DNA from: Limanda limanda | Lineage: Eukaryota > Chordata > Actinopteri > Pleuronectiformes > Pleuronectidae | Reading direction: 5' to 3' | Length of the DNA: 64,000 nt | Assembly: GCF_963576545.1 (NCBI RefSeq) | Contig: NC_083638.1 | Span: 9,857,022 to 9,921,021 of the forward strand | In this document: positions 27,841 to 40,500 of the stretch, piece by piece | Layout: every line of letters starts with the position of its first letter | Position numbering within the stretch: position 1 is the first letter of the stretch | The notes under the pieces: model-generated | Told to the model about the DNA's origin: nothing | Seen by the model: the letters and a program-made list of their open reading frames with translations, nothing else | The model's database searches: none | Position numbers and translations under genes: made by a program

Positions 27841-30800
27841 ATACTTTTATTTAAAACTACAGTGCCCATTTATTGAATTCTGTGATACATTTCTACAATG
27901 CAAAATGTTTTGCATTTAAATGGAATATATCATCTATGTTGTGCAGTCCCTTGGCTGATTTTTATTTTGTATCGATAAACTTGAATTGAATGTGTTTTTG
28001 GAAAAGAGCATTAAAGGATAAGATATAGTTTTCCTCACTCTCTCTTCTGCTGGCCCTATTGAGTGGTTGTGTGCTTCTGGTGGGTTAATGGCTGTTTATT
28101 TACATGTTTTTAATATTTATCAATGGTCAAATACAATTTAATATTTTTCCCTAGCTGCTGTTTAGAGTATGTATGTAAAGTACACAGTATGTAGCTAAAC
28201 CATACAACATCAGTTTTGTTTGAAACTACCGAATAGGTCCAATATTTATTTTTAAAGAGAGAAGTGATAAGAACCATATTAAATATGCCATCAACTGGGA
28301 CACTAAGTTAGTACTTTAAGGTAATTTGATATACATATTAGAATATAAATGAATGAAACAATAGACTTAGCCAGGATTATTATCATCACCAACACTGATA
28401 AAACATGCAGCTTCTCTCCTTTAATACTACAAGGAATGAAAACCGCTGTGATGTCTGTGTGGCGTCTCATATTTCAACATGCAGGCATTTCATTATTCCC
28501 AGAGGAGCCACAAACTCCAGCCCAAGCCACGCCGTCACACTGGCGTTGGTGGAAAAGCCCTCATTTGCTCTGTTGTATTTCACACCGGCAGTGGCCAATC
28601 CTGAAGAACAACTCTGACGATCTGTCCACAGCCGTGTCAAAGCCAGACAGGTCAGCTGGCATGTTAGTTATTTGGTGGATGCAGACAAGACAGATAATCA
28701 TCCACATTCCTCGGTTCCTCCCTCTCCACAACCACAGCACCTCCTGCTACCTCCTCACAGCCTGAACCAGGATGTGCTTCTTCAAGATGCCCATCCTCCA
28801 GATTATTAAAGTATACATCCTTAATGCTCTCTCTGTTTTATCTCATTTCCTTTGGCTTGTAGTCTCCTATTATGACCCTTCATCAGGTCTAGGCTACACC
28901 CACCATTAAAGGGTCTTATCTAAGCAATAACTTGATGAGTGAAGACAATACAGGAGGCAGACGGCCATTATTTTTTTTCCCTTCGAGGGGGCTGAGTTTT
29001 TGCTAATGAATCATTATTGCTGACTGTGTGGTCCCATTGAATGCAGCTCCACATATGATTGGTTGACAGCTTCCCAGTGGCTGAATTCGAAACCTATTCA
29101 TTTTGTTTCTCTATATGGGGAAAAGTCATTTCTAAAGCTTTTGTAAATGCCCCAGACAAACAATGGAAACATGGATAAATGGAAGGCTTGAGATAAATGC
29201 AGCATTGGAAACCAAACAGGTTCAAGGCATTAAGCAAACAGATGAGAAATGCACAGTTTTAATTTGTGAAATATTAGCATATATATGAAATCTATTTGAG
29301 GGGTTTACTCATCAATATTTATCAAAATGGATATTAACAAGCACAGGAAATCATCGGTTTGAGAAAAGATTATTGCTGCAGATTATTTCGATAGGAATGA
29401 TTTTTTAGTATGATCAGAAGTAGCCTGTAACACGACACCAGCATGAAACCTTAATCCCACCAGCAGAGGAAACAAGGAAGAGAAATTCGATGCTTTAAGA
29501 GCTTCTCTGCACCCTGATGGGATTTGGATTTAACTCTGCTCCATAAATCTCCGGCAGGACCCGCGAGCAAGCGTTGCTTTGAGTCCTTAAGTGTTTGTAT
29601 GTGAATATAAAATGAGCGTAATTAGGTAAAAGTAAAAGGCAGCGTGAACCCAGGCAGTTTAGTCCGACACAAACACTGTATACCTGTGTAACCTAGAGTT
29701 TATTATTAACTCTCTGAATAAACATTCAAATCTATTTATAGCGGTTAAGAGCGACACCATACGATCTAAAGTCTGTAGTTTGATTCTACCTGTTTTGCAC
29801 ATCACCCATCCTCTCTCATCTGTCATCTCTGTGTTATCTACTTATAAGGAAAGGCTGAACTGACCAGAATTATTTATTTATTGCTCCCGTTTTTTTATTT
29901 TATTCAAGCCACACTGAACCACAGCACACTGGATTTTCTCATGGTTTTTACATGGTTGATGATTTAAAGGTTTGCAAAAAGATGTAGGTCGAATATTTTC
30001 AACTCGAAGGATCAAAATAAACACAAGGACACGTTATATTGATTTGAACCCGTCACAGTAACGGGTTTCCTCTTGAGTAGCTCCAAGGTTGGAAAAATCT
30101 TTTCCTTCAACACAGGGACAGAAACACACGTTCCTGTTGTGTCAGCATTGAAGCATTATGATGTTTTTATTGAGTGAAATATCGAAACCTATTTATTTAT
30201 CAATAGTTCATGGAGGCAACATATTTAGCATCTTTCAAAAATGTCTGAATTGCGACTTTAAAAAATACAGATGAATGTGTTTGAACAGTGTGGCTTGCAA
30301 AGGGGCTCAGTGAGGTTCAATGGGTTGATGCACACAGCAATACCCCTGATTAGTAATTGTTATTTTCACATTAAAGCATATGAAGACTAAAGGTCATAAC
30401 TACAGCTCAACAGATAATAAGAATTACAGGATGAAACGCAAACTTTAGAAGAGGCAGATGTAAAACACACACAGCGGACAATAGAGGCTGGACCTGTTGT
30501 AATGAGGGAGGCCGCTCCTCACTCTGAGGGCAATAACTACAAATAAAAGCTTTCTACTCTGTCTGATGAACCCAAAAGGTCCCAGAGATAGAAAAAACAG
30601 AGTGGTCAGGTCATCTTCATGCTAATCAGAGGAATTACCAGGAAGCTGTTGTTCCTCATTTTCCACCTCTCACTTATTTCAGTGCCAAATACAAAAAAAT
30701 GCACAGTTTTCACTTTTACAAACCACGTATGGGCAAATCAATCTTGTGAATGGAAAAAAACATCAATGATTCTCTTGATGTATGAGTTCATGAGTCAATA

Positions 30801-31604
30801 TTTTGTTTCTACGACGTAAAATGAAGCCATCACATGATTTACATATACAGTATACAGACAAATAACAAATCCACTTTTTATTAGGTTATACGCCTTCAGA
30901 TGTTATGGGTTAGTACACAAATAATGTATAAAGCTAGCATATCACAATTCAGTTTGTTTTAGTCTCGACACCAACTGAGGGGAACTGGCAAGTTTAACAA
31001 AATAAGGGTAAAGACAAATATAAGAAATAGATGTGCTTCTGTAGAAGGGATAAATATATGAAAAGGTTATTTATATCAATTTAAAAGGTGAAGGTGATCT
31101 ATTTTTTTTTGTTTGATGGAATAGGTTTTAGAACCTAATAGGGTTGCCAGTTTAATTCTTCAGGATATGAAAGGTAGGCATGTTCTTCCACCAACACCTC
31201 TTCGGTCTATACATTGTTTTTGTTCGTTTTTCGCCCTTATTTAAAGTTTGTAAACTTATTTCTTTGTTTTTAGTAACACATCTTTTGTGGGTAAACACAC
31301 ATTTTGCTGTAAACTGAAGTGAACCACTCAATGTAGGACACATGCTGCAAATCAGAAAAGAGGCGGCAACACGGTGTGTAAAGTAAAGTAAATGAGTTTT
31401 CTCTTACGACATTGTGTTATTTCAAAAATATTTGCAGCCTGTTTTTTATTTGTTGTTGTCCATGATTAACCCACAGTGGTGTACGGTTGTGTTTACAGGG
31501 AGACTGTGACCTCCAGCGGAGGCCAGGGCCCTGCTTATATTTCATTGCATCCTGATTCTCTGACATGTAGTGTGTTGGATGGGGGGAAGGGTAGGAAGAG
31601 GAAG

Positions 31605-31641
<37 letters not shown>

Positions 31642-31830
31642 TTGGAGGAGGTGGGGGTGAAGAATGTTTGGTATGTGCGGACGACGACAACACGAAAGGC
31701 AGCGAGGGGGTTGTGTTGCTCCTCTGATACTGAAACGCATCGTGTGGTTTTGTGTATCGGATCACGCACGAAGCCCTGGACATCGAACACAACATCCTGC
31801 TTTTAACACAACGACACAAAGCACCGGTGC
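27841..31830. other. spacer between divergent psmd14 and rbms1, no gene seen
   Basis: About 4 kb of non-coding DNA. The 138-codon plus frame at 28349-28765 shows no domain. The block near 28980-29420 is unusually free of simple repeats and could hold regulatory sequence, but this is only a guess. A (TG)n tract lies at 31609-31641. Confidence 0.5.
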
Positions 31831-31839
31831 GGGTTCGAA

Positions 31840-32194
31840 TCCGGCGTCCGTGCAGCTTCATGTGACGGCGGACACCCCCGCGGAGGCTCAGATGGTTCGG
31901 TCTGTAGTAGGTGGGACTGAGGTCTGCAGCAGGACGTCGTAGATCAATGAACCGGACCGGGGGCTGCTCCATCTCCTGCATCTGTCCCTATAGATGTGTC
32001 ACTTCACCTGTGCAGGATCTATTTCTCACGAACCATCTTCTGCGGTATGATCTGAACCCAGCGGCTCATTCATAGCTCTCCTCTCGCCGCTCGGATTCCG
32101 TCTCCTCTCTCTCTCTCTCGCTTTTTTTTTTGGGCGATTTTTTTATTTGTGGCGGAGGGGGGGAGAAAAAAAAATATCATCTGTAACCTCCAGG
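31840..32194 (+). promoter_or_regulatory. rbms1 CpG-rich promoter / 5' UTR region
   Basis: CpG dinucleotides cluster at about 31840-32100, followed by a (CT)n pyrimidine tract (32101-32120) and T/A runs up to the ATG at 32195. No TATA box found. The exact cap site cannot be placed. Confidence 0.5.
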
Positions 32195-34518
32195 ATGATC
32201 TTTGCAAACACGGGCAACCCGCTGAAGACAGCCACTCGCAAGCAGGTAGGTCCCGGGCACTTTATTATTATTTATCATTTCTTTAATCTCTGCCTACTTT
32301 TTTTTTTCTGCTCTAACACACACACACACACACACACACGGACACACACACACAGTCGGAATAATGGCAGCCAGATATGACATTGGAGAGCCCTCCCCGG
32401 CTTCCATATGGAATATATCCCTTCTAATAACATCATTTTTAAACCCTGATTTCATTTTATTATCTACAACAACATGTAATAAATACGGATTCACTCGTTT
32501 TAGTCCGACTGGGGGAAGCTCGATCATCTGTTCGGCTTCATGTTGAGATAAACCCAGCGTCGGACCAGATGTGCAGCTCCCTTCGTTATAACGTCCGTAT
32601 AACCTTGTTTGCTCCAGTCGATCGCCTGCTGTGGTCAATATGCATGACGGGAAGTGTAGTATGTTTTATAGGTTAATACATTCTGGGTGAATCCAGAGAG
32701 GGGGGGCGGTGGGGGGTGGTGGTGGGATGGGGGTGGGGGAGATAGCTCAGGCTAAGGTAATGTAATGTGTGTCAGTGGGCTGGAGTGAAGTGTGCAGGTC
32801 GCACATCCTTCATTTTGACCTCTCAGGTGAACAGGAAAAAAAAAAATGTGACCGAAGACCCATCTGCTCTCCCACCGCAGCTTCTGATTCAGATGGGAGG
32901 TGAGGATAGAGAAGGCCCCTGTGATGATAGAGATCCCTGAATCAGATTAGGTGGTTTGACGGTTTCAGGTTTTTTTTTTTTTTTGTAAGCTTGCAGCCTC
33001 TAACATCCCAAATAACCACATTTCAAATCCAGCTGTAATATTTCATTGGAAGATTGTACTGGATGTCTTCGAGGACATGAATCCAAACCCCCTGCGGTGA
33101 AGCAGTGAATGAGTTTTTCAGTGTGATTGCAAACACAGGTTTGGTCTGCTGTACTATTTCATATTGTGTCTGTGAAATACAGTGTAGCTGCTGTCTTTAA
33201 TGGAGACCATGCACGCTTCTCAGAGGCCTTATGTGAACCCGTGGTGGTCTCCCAATAAAGTTAGCGTGGTAATTGCATACCAACAAAAATGTAAGGCCTC
33301 CGCTTGAAGACATAACAGGCCGAACAGATGTTCCCTGCCACAGCAATCAATTCCTCATCTGTAAAAGAAAAAATAGCTGCTGCGAACGCTCACCCGTCAC
33401 AAGACTCTCTGGAAGGGGTTTGTCGGTGATTCTTGTTGGCGCGATCATAGTTATACCCGTGGATTTGGCACTTGGAGCGGATTGTCCTTTGGTTATGGAC
33501 AGATGGTGTGATTCTGTCATGCCTTTGTCTTTGATCTGATCGGGAGAGGGTTCAGTGGCTGGGAGCTATTTTAATGAATGAGTAAGGGGAAGGAAATGCT
33601 TTGCAGGGCAGCGCGGTGTGGTTTGGCTCAAGGGAATGAAGAAAACTGTAGTTTTGTGATCAACACAACGGCAGGATGCGAAGATGTGAACACAGATTTA
33701 ATCAAATTGTGAATCACCGACGCCCACAACCCAGCATAAATATTTTTTGTTATACTCCGTGGTTTGAATCACATTTTTACAACAACCAGGAGCTTGAAGG
33801 TCAAACCTGACTTACACGGAAACCGGTTAGAAGAACTATATTCAAATCTTTTTTTGAGGTAAAAAGTAGAGATGTTTTAGTCTAGAAATATTTCCTTAGA
33901 TCCTCATTAGATCCTCACCATTAGATGACTAACTTCGGTTCTTTGAAGTTCCGAAGTTTGAGGGGGTGGCTGTAGCCAATCCTAGAAGTTGGGTAAACCT
34001 TGGACAGGTCAATACAAAATATTGATTATGAGGCTGTATTATAAAGGAAATGTATTTTAACAATCAAAGGCAACGGTATTCATGAAGCAGAAGCCCTTAA
34101 TTCAGAGGGAATAATGGTGCTCAAGTACAGGTACCTCAAATCACACTTAAGTACTTCAGGAAATCAAAGAGAACCTGTTATTGGAAATCGGACTGTCGTG
34201 TGGATCAGTGATAAACGGTGCTTATCTCATATGTTCAAGAGCCCAACTTTTACTTACAACGCAGACCAGACGAGATGCTCTTGTGATCACCGTTGACCTG
34301 CGTTTAAATCAGATTACCGAGCTTCCATACACGTGCTAACAGTGAGTTTCCTGTGTGCAGTCGTACCCCATGACTCCGTCCAGTCCCGGCAGCAGCAGCA
34401 ACAGCAGCAGCACAGGCCTGGAGCAGCTCAGCAAAACCAACCTGTACATCCGCGGCCTGCCTCCCGCCACCACAGACCTGGACCTGGTCAAACTCTGTCA
34501 CCAGTGAGTGTACACACA

Positions 34519-34581
<63 letters not shown>

Positions 34582-37500
34582 AACTCTACACGTATGCTTG
34601 TGTGTGCACAGTAGTGTTTTGTCACTGATATGCTTGTTTGCTGAAAAAAAAGGGGCCAGTAGCAGGCTGTAGAATTTCAAATACCAAAGTCATTCCAGTC
34701 GGACTTGATCGCCACAGACAAAACACTGCCAGGTGATGCTAGCTTAGCTTAGTTTAGCTTAGCACAAAGACTGGAAACAACTGTAAAACCATGACAAGTT
34801 ATATTTTACATGCAAGATTTATAATGCCAATTTGTGACTTTTAAAGGGCTGCTAACATTAGATGTTTTTCGTTACCTTAGGACAGAGCCAGGCTAGCTGT
34901 TTCCCCCTGTTTCTAGTCTTTGTGCTAAGCTACCTAGCTGAGGGGGCTAGCTTCATATTTCCTGGACAGTTAACTATGAGGTCTGTCAGCAGTCTTCTCT
35001 CTTTGCTCTTGGCACGAAAATAAAAACCTGCAAAATTGAATTTGTTGATAGAATGTTTTGATGAATCACTCTGGGTTTCATCAAAACATCCTGTCAACAA
35101 ATTCAATTTTTAGAAGCTCGTAATTAAATTGGGGAATGCCGGTTTTTAATTTTTTTATTGAAACCCAGAGTGATTCATCAAAACATTCTGTCAACAACTG
35201 TTATGACGCTGTTTCCTCGATGATGACAAGAGAGGTTAGGGAAATTTAACTAAATAAACAGCATTGAATTGCTAAATAAAAAACTAATTTAATTCAACAA
35301 ATTGATCGAAAATACTCATTTGTTTTAGTATTTGATGTTTTCGTGCAAAAACATCAACGTCTGAATTCAGAATTATGCACTGGTCTAACCATAGTGTGTA
35401 CGCTGACACATAAAACACTTCAACCACATCTATAAACACAGAGAAGTCATCGCTCCTCTGTGGGAAGTGAAGCCAACATGACATTCAAAAGATGTTGTGT
35501 AAAGCAGGCAGGTAAACACGTTCAATACTCGGTACTCCAGGCTTCAGCTGGAGTGTTTAGAGCGGCGGACGCCATCATTAGTGGAGTTTTGTCTCCTCTC
35601 GTCCCCTCTGAATCCCGAACATATGGAGAGAGGCATTCACCCATGTAACCAGCCGCAGCAGCTGTTTGTGTCCTGTTTGCTTGTGTTTTGTTCATGCTCC
35701 CAACGGTGTTCGGCAGCACAAAGCAGAAATGAAAGCGCTTTTCATAGCAACAAGGTCTGAATGGTGATGTAAGCTAGGCATTCAGATGGCAGCTCGCAGC
35801 TTGTGCCACAGTTCAACTTATTATAAAGTCAAACGGAGCCTGAAACGCTGAAATTGGATTTAACAGTGTTTGGTAACATGTAGTGATGTATGTCAATGAG
35901 CATTACCACTTTTTTATCATTTCCAGGAATTGTCCTTTTTCCTGCTGTTTGATATCACCGTGATGAATGAAGTTGCTCTCTGTACAAATTATATCCTGAG
36001 GGACACACAGACATTTGACTGACATAAACACTACATAACGAGAATGGCCCTCAGTAGAGCGCAACCCCCCACCATGGCCCAACAGTAAATTCAATCAAGC
36101 ACCAAATTACACACATTCATGAATATCAGTCTATTTTTCATCCAAATCCATGATTTACGCCCTGGGAAATTGTTGAAAATGTTTAAAACAAAAACAAAAT
36201 GCCCCATTTTGTAAAATTAAAGAAAGTGATGGTAGATTAATATCTTCTGTCTTGTTCCATGTCCAATTTTTTCAGCGAGTTTTGTGGAAATACACTCGTA
36301 GTGTAATTTGTGTAATCCTGCTAACAAACACTCAAATGGACAGAGGTGAAAACATAACCTCCCTGGGGGAGGTAATGAGAAGGATGAGAGATTCAGTTGT
36401 TTTTTTACAGGATGATCACCAGTGCTTCTATTTTTTTACACTAATCTTTATGTTGATGTTTGCTCAGGTATGGAAAGATTCAGTCAGCAAAGGCAATCCT
36501 GGACAAGACAACCAACAAATGTAAAGGTCAGTAAGGTCCTTAACTCACCGTCATTGTTGAGCTCTGTTCGATAAGAAGAAAAATGATTGAAATCCCGGTA
36601 TTGGAGCGTATCTCTGCTGCACGTTTAAATATGGAGGATAATACATGTTTCACCTGATCCATCAATGGAACAGTCCTTGATGCTTTAGTTTGTATGCTGT
36701 GACTATACATGACTGCAGAAAATTCCTTTAACATGTTCCATGTGGTTTGGAATGAATTTCCACTCCTTCCCTGCAGCTCATGATTTTCCAGTCAGTGTGA
36801 AAACCGATTGCTACGTCTAATACTTCCTCGAGTTGGGTGCTCCATCACTGTGAACACACCAACAGTGGATTTGTCTGCTTTTATTTTTGTCAAACTTGTT
36901 GCGTTGTTGTTTGACACCACAGCTGAACCTATGTTGATTTACAACCCCTGCACCGCATTACAATGCAATGATACCATGCAGTGAGTTTGACTGAAACCAA
37001 AGCAGATTATGACGGATTAGCCGGCTCAGGAGTCACAGATTTACACAGTATTGGAAATACATAGAAACCAGTGAGTGACGGGATGAGGGGAAAACATATT
37101 CATGAATCAGAAAGAGCCTGGTGTGCTTTGGAAAACGGTGAAAGGGCACGGAGAGTGTGTGCAATTTATCAAAGACATAAAAACCGGTTAACAGTTTGAC
37201 ATTTTGATTTAAATACTATGAATTAGATTGTTGATCTCAGCAAAAAATGAATCCCCTGCTAAACTTCAACATGTAATTTACACACCTCAGTTACTGTTAC
37301 ATACAGTTTTGTACAGATTTAACAAAAAATGGTTTTCTTACATTTGGAAAGAACCAGGCTTTACCCTCTGTTTCCAGTTTTGATGCTAAGATGAGATAAC
37401 TGGCTGCTGGGCCATGTAACATATTTACCCAGAGAAAAGGAACATTTAAAATAGGATCTCTTATTGGTCTTTATTGCCTTTTTCTCTGAGACATAACTCA

Positions 37501-40500
37501 TCTTAAGGTCATAGTGAGATTTAGATCCTCGGCTAAGATGTTTAAATTGTCCTATTTCTGTCTCCCTCCACTAACGTTTATTTGTTTCAAATAATACAAT
37601 TCTCGAGACAAGATTAACAAAGGAAAGCTTGATTGGCTCGCTCGTGAGCCTGCACAATATCTGAAATTTGTCTCAGTAATCAAATTTAAGTCTAAAGAGT
37701 AACCGAGCAACAAATGAGGACAGCAGAAGATCATTTGTCTGAGATTACTCTAGTCTCTTGCTCCTTAACCCTTTAACGAGGATTCTAAAACAAATTTTAC
37801 ACGTGAGCGCGCTATCAAGCTTCTCATCAAAGTGTGGAACTGTTACTTAAAGCAACGCAGAAACCAATGAGAGAAATCAGATCCGTAAAAAATAGTTTGC
37901 ATAAATTCAAATGACTATGATTGAGTCATAATGTAAAACGCATCTCGATGTAATTACAGTATCAAACCACGAACCTCAGCGTATGATCAATCCCTCAGCA
38001 ACAGTCTTCCATTTGCAATATGTGGGTTGAGTCATGATGTGTTGGCTGATCATGTAAATATTGTTCTACCGAATACAGGTTACGGCTTTGTGGACTTTGA
38101 CAGCCCAGGAGCTGCTTTGAAGGCTGTGCATGCTCTGAAAACCAGTGGCATACAGGCCCAGATGGCCAAGGTGAGTTACAGCCATGTGTGTGTGTGTGTA
38201 TATATATATGTATGCGCGTGTGTGTGCGTGTGTGTACATATTTGCCTTGCCTGTGAACATCTCTGTGCGGCTGTTCTTCTTTAATGTGTGCATGTGTCCG
38301 GTGTGTGTTGGCGAACGACATTCGACTGGTCACGTGACCTCAGCCGACAAGCTGTTCCCGTGACCCCATTTACTTTCACTGTAGAAACCAGATGTCCCGT
38401 CTCTCGCTGCCAAACAGCCCGTCAGTCAGTGTGACAGGTCACACACAGCAGCCGCAGCTCACACACACGCACAGTAATCTCTGGTTGGTTGAGACTGCAC
38501 AGACAATGCAAAGTTTTAGTTTGATTTTATTATAACTATCACTGAGAATCACATTTACCATTCATGCATACTGATGTTTTTCTGCACCAAAGCACTATAG
38601 CTGCAGTAATACTACTCTGACTCACTTTTGATCCTGTGTGACTCGTTTAAATGAAAGCACACCGGTTTTTCATATTTCAAAACCTATTTTTAAACAACAA
38701 ACAGGATATATCTGTGTCACACCTGTTATTTATAAAGGACAGCGGAAATAGTCTTGATCATCAGTTATTTTCATTTAAGTCCCTTCCGGTTGCGACTCTG
38801 TTTCCTAGTTCACTGATGAGCGGTTGCTGTCTGGAGACCTGCATGTAGCCGCTCTGTTTGTTCCAAACAGCAGAGCACAGTTTGTGTTGCGGTAGCTAGG
38901 CTACGCTGCTCTCCTGCTGTTTCTAGGGAAGACCGTGGAGGCGCTGAGCTGCTGCACAGTAAAGATGAAGTGTGTTTCAGGTTGTGCGTGTGTGCACAAG
39001 AGATTTTTAGTGTTTGCTTAACCAAATGTCTTCCTCTGACCGTAAACCATTCATCAGCTGCGTCTCAAATCCTCATCCAGCAAGACACGTTTCACACCAG
39101 AGAAAAAAATATTCTGTCCGATTTGTCATTGAAGATAATATGCAGCACTGCCTTTATCTGCTCCTCTGCCTGCTGTATGAGAAACATCTCGGGTCAGATG
39201 TCACAGGCAGAGCACACGATAAAACACACAGCACATTGAATAGATTTTTCTCCTTTTCTTCCTCTTCTCCTGCAAACAGCAACAGGAGCAGGACCCAACA
39301 AATCTGTACATTTCCAACTTGCCTCTCTCTGTGGACGAGAAGGAGTTGGAGAACATGCTGCAGCCGTTTGGCCAGGTCGTCTCCACGCGGATCCTCCGAG
39401 ACTACAGCGGCAACAGCCGAGGCGTGGGCTTCGCCAGGTTAGTTTCAGATCATTGATTTAATTAGTCCCTGAGGAATCACCTGAAGAGTATTTGCAGAAT
39501 AAACCCAGCGGTTTGACACCCAAAGAACATTCAAACAACCTAGCTGCTTTTCGGGAGCAATCATTCATACACAAAAATGTTGTCAATTTGTGTTAAGATT
39601 AGGAATATTTGCAAAAGATTATTATACAATCACAACTACAATCTGAACAAGAGAGCACATATCTCTGCCGAGGCCCGTCATTAAGATCCACGAATTCCTC
39701 TCTGAGAAATCGACAATAATGTTGAAAAACATCCAGTTCTGTTGCAGTTCAGACTTGATTTCAACATCTTCCTGTTTTACGTTCACACATGCAAATTGTA
39801 GTTGGACACTTTACGTCATTAAAGTCGGCCAGACCAGTCGTCTGCACAGGACTTGTTATGTGTTTAAACCGCTGTCACAAGTCTTGTAATGGCAAACCAT
39901 GTCTATCTGATCTAATGCAAAACACAGGCTGGTCGTGACCTTTGTCTGTGATGTTTGTTACTCACCCATGATCTTCAAAATAGTTTTCACACTGAATCTT
40001 AAACTGACAAACCTGCTGAGGGTGTGAAGACGAGCCGAGATGCCGTTGATTAGCTCCTGTTCTATTTACACATAAAGGCAAGAATATTTCTGTGAGAATC
40101 CGACTAGAGTGTGCAGAGTGTGAAGAAGGATTCAAATGAAGAGGACGGTCATGGTTGAATTTTGTAGGCGGCGCGCTAAGAGTAATCGCAATGTGCGTCA
40201 TGCTTAACAATACCTCTTTCTGTTCAGGATTTGCCTTTTTTGCAGCGTAGATCAACTCTGTGTTATCTACTGATGAGTCATGGGTGTTGTTTCATCTTCT
40301 CCCCTGTCAGGATGGACACAACGGAGCAGTGTAACGCAGTCATCTCCCACTTTAATGGGAAATTTATCAAGATAGCTTCTGGAGGTCTGGGTAGGAAGGA
40401 ATTTCACCTCACTGCACATTTTCCTCCACATGAAAACTGTGGAGGTGGTGATGATTGATCGTTGAGTGAATGTTAAATACGTTTTCCTTCTCGTTGTGCT

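Noticed and set aside
28349..28765. 138-codon plus-strand ORF
   Set aside because: No domain, no coding-like conservation cue, no splice or promoter context; probably chance.
31829..31850. tRNA-like B box (GGGTTCGAATCCGGCG) upstream of rbms1
   Set aside because: No matching A box or acceptor/D-arm upstream; pairing needed for a tRNA cloverleaf is absent. Likely chance in a CpG-rich region or a tiny SINE relic.
31535..31981. 148-codon minus-strand ORF
   Set aside because: Runs through the (TG)n tract and CpG-rich rbms1 promoter; composition driven.
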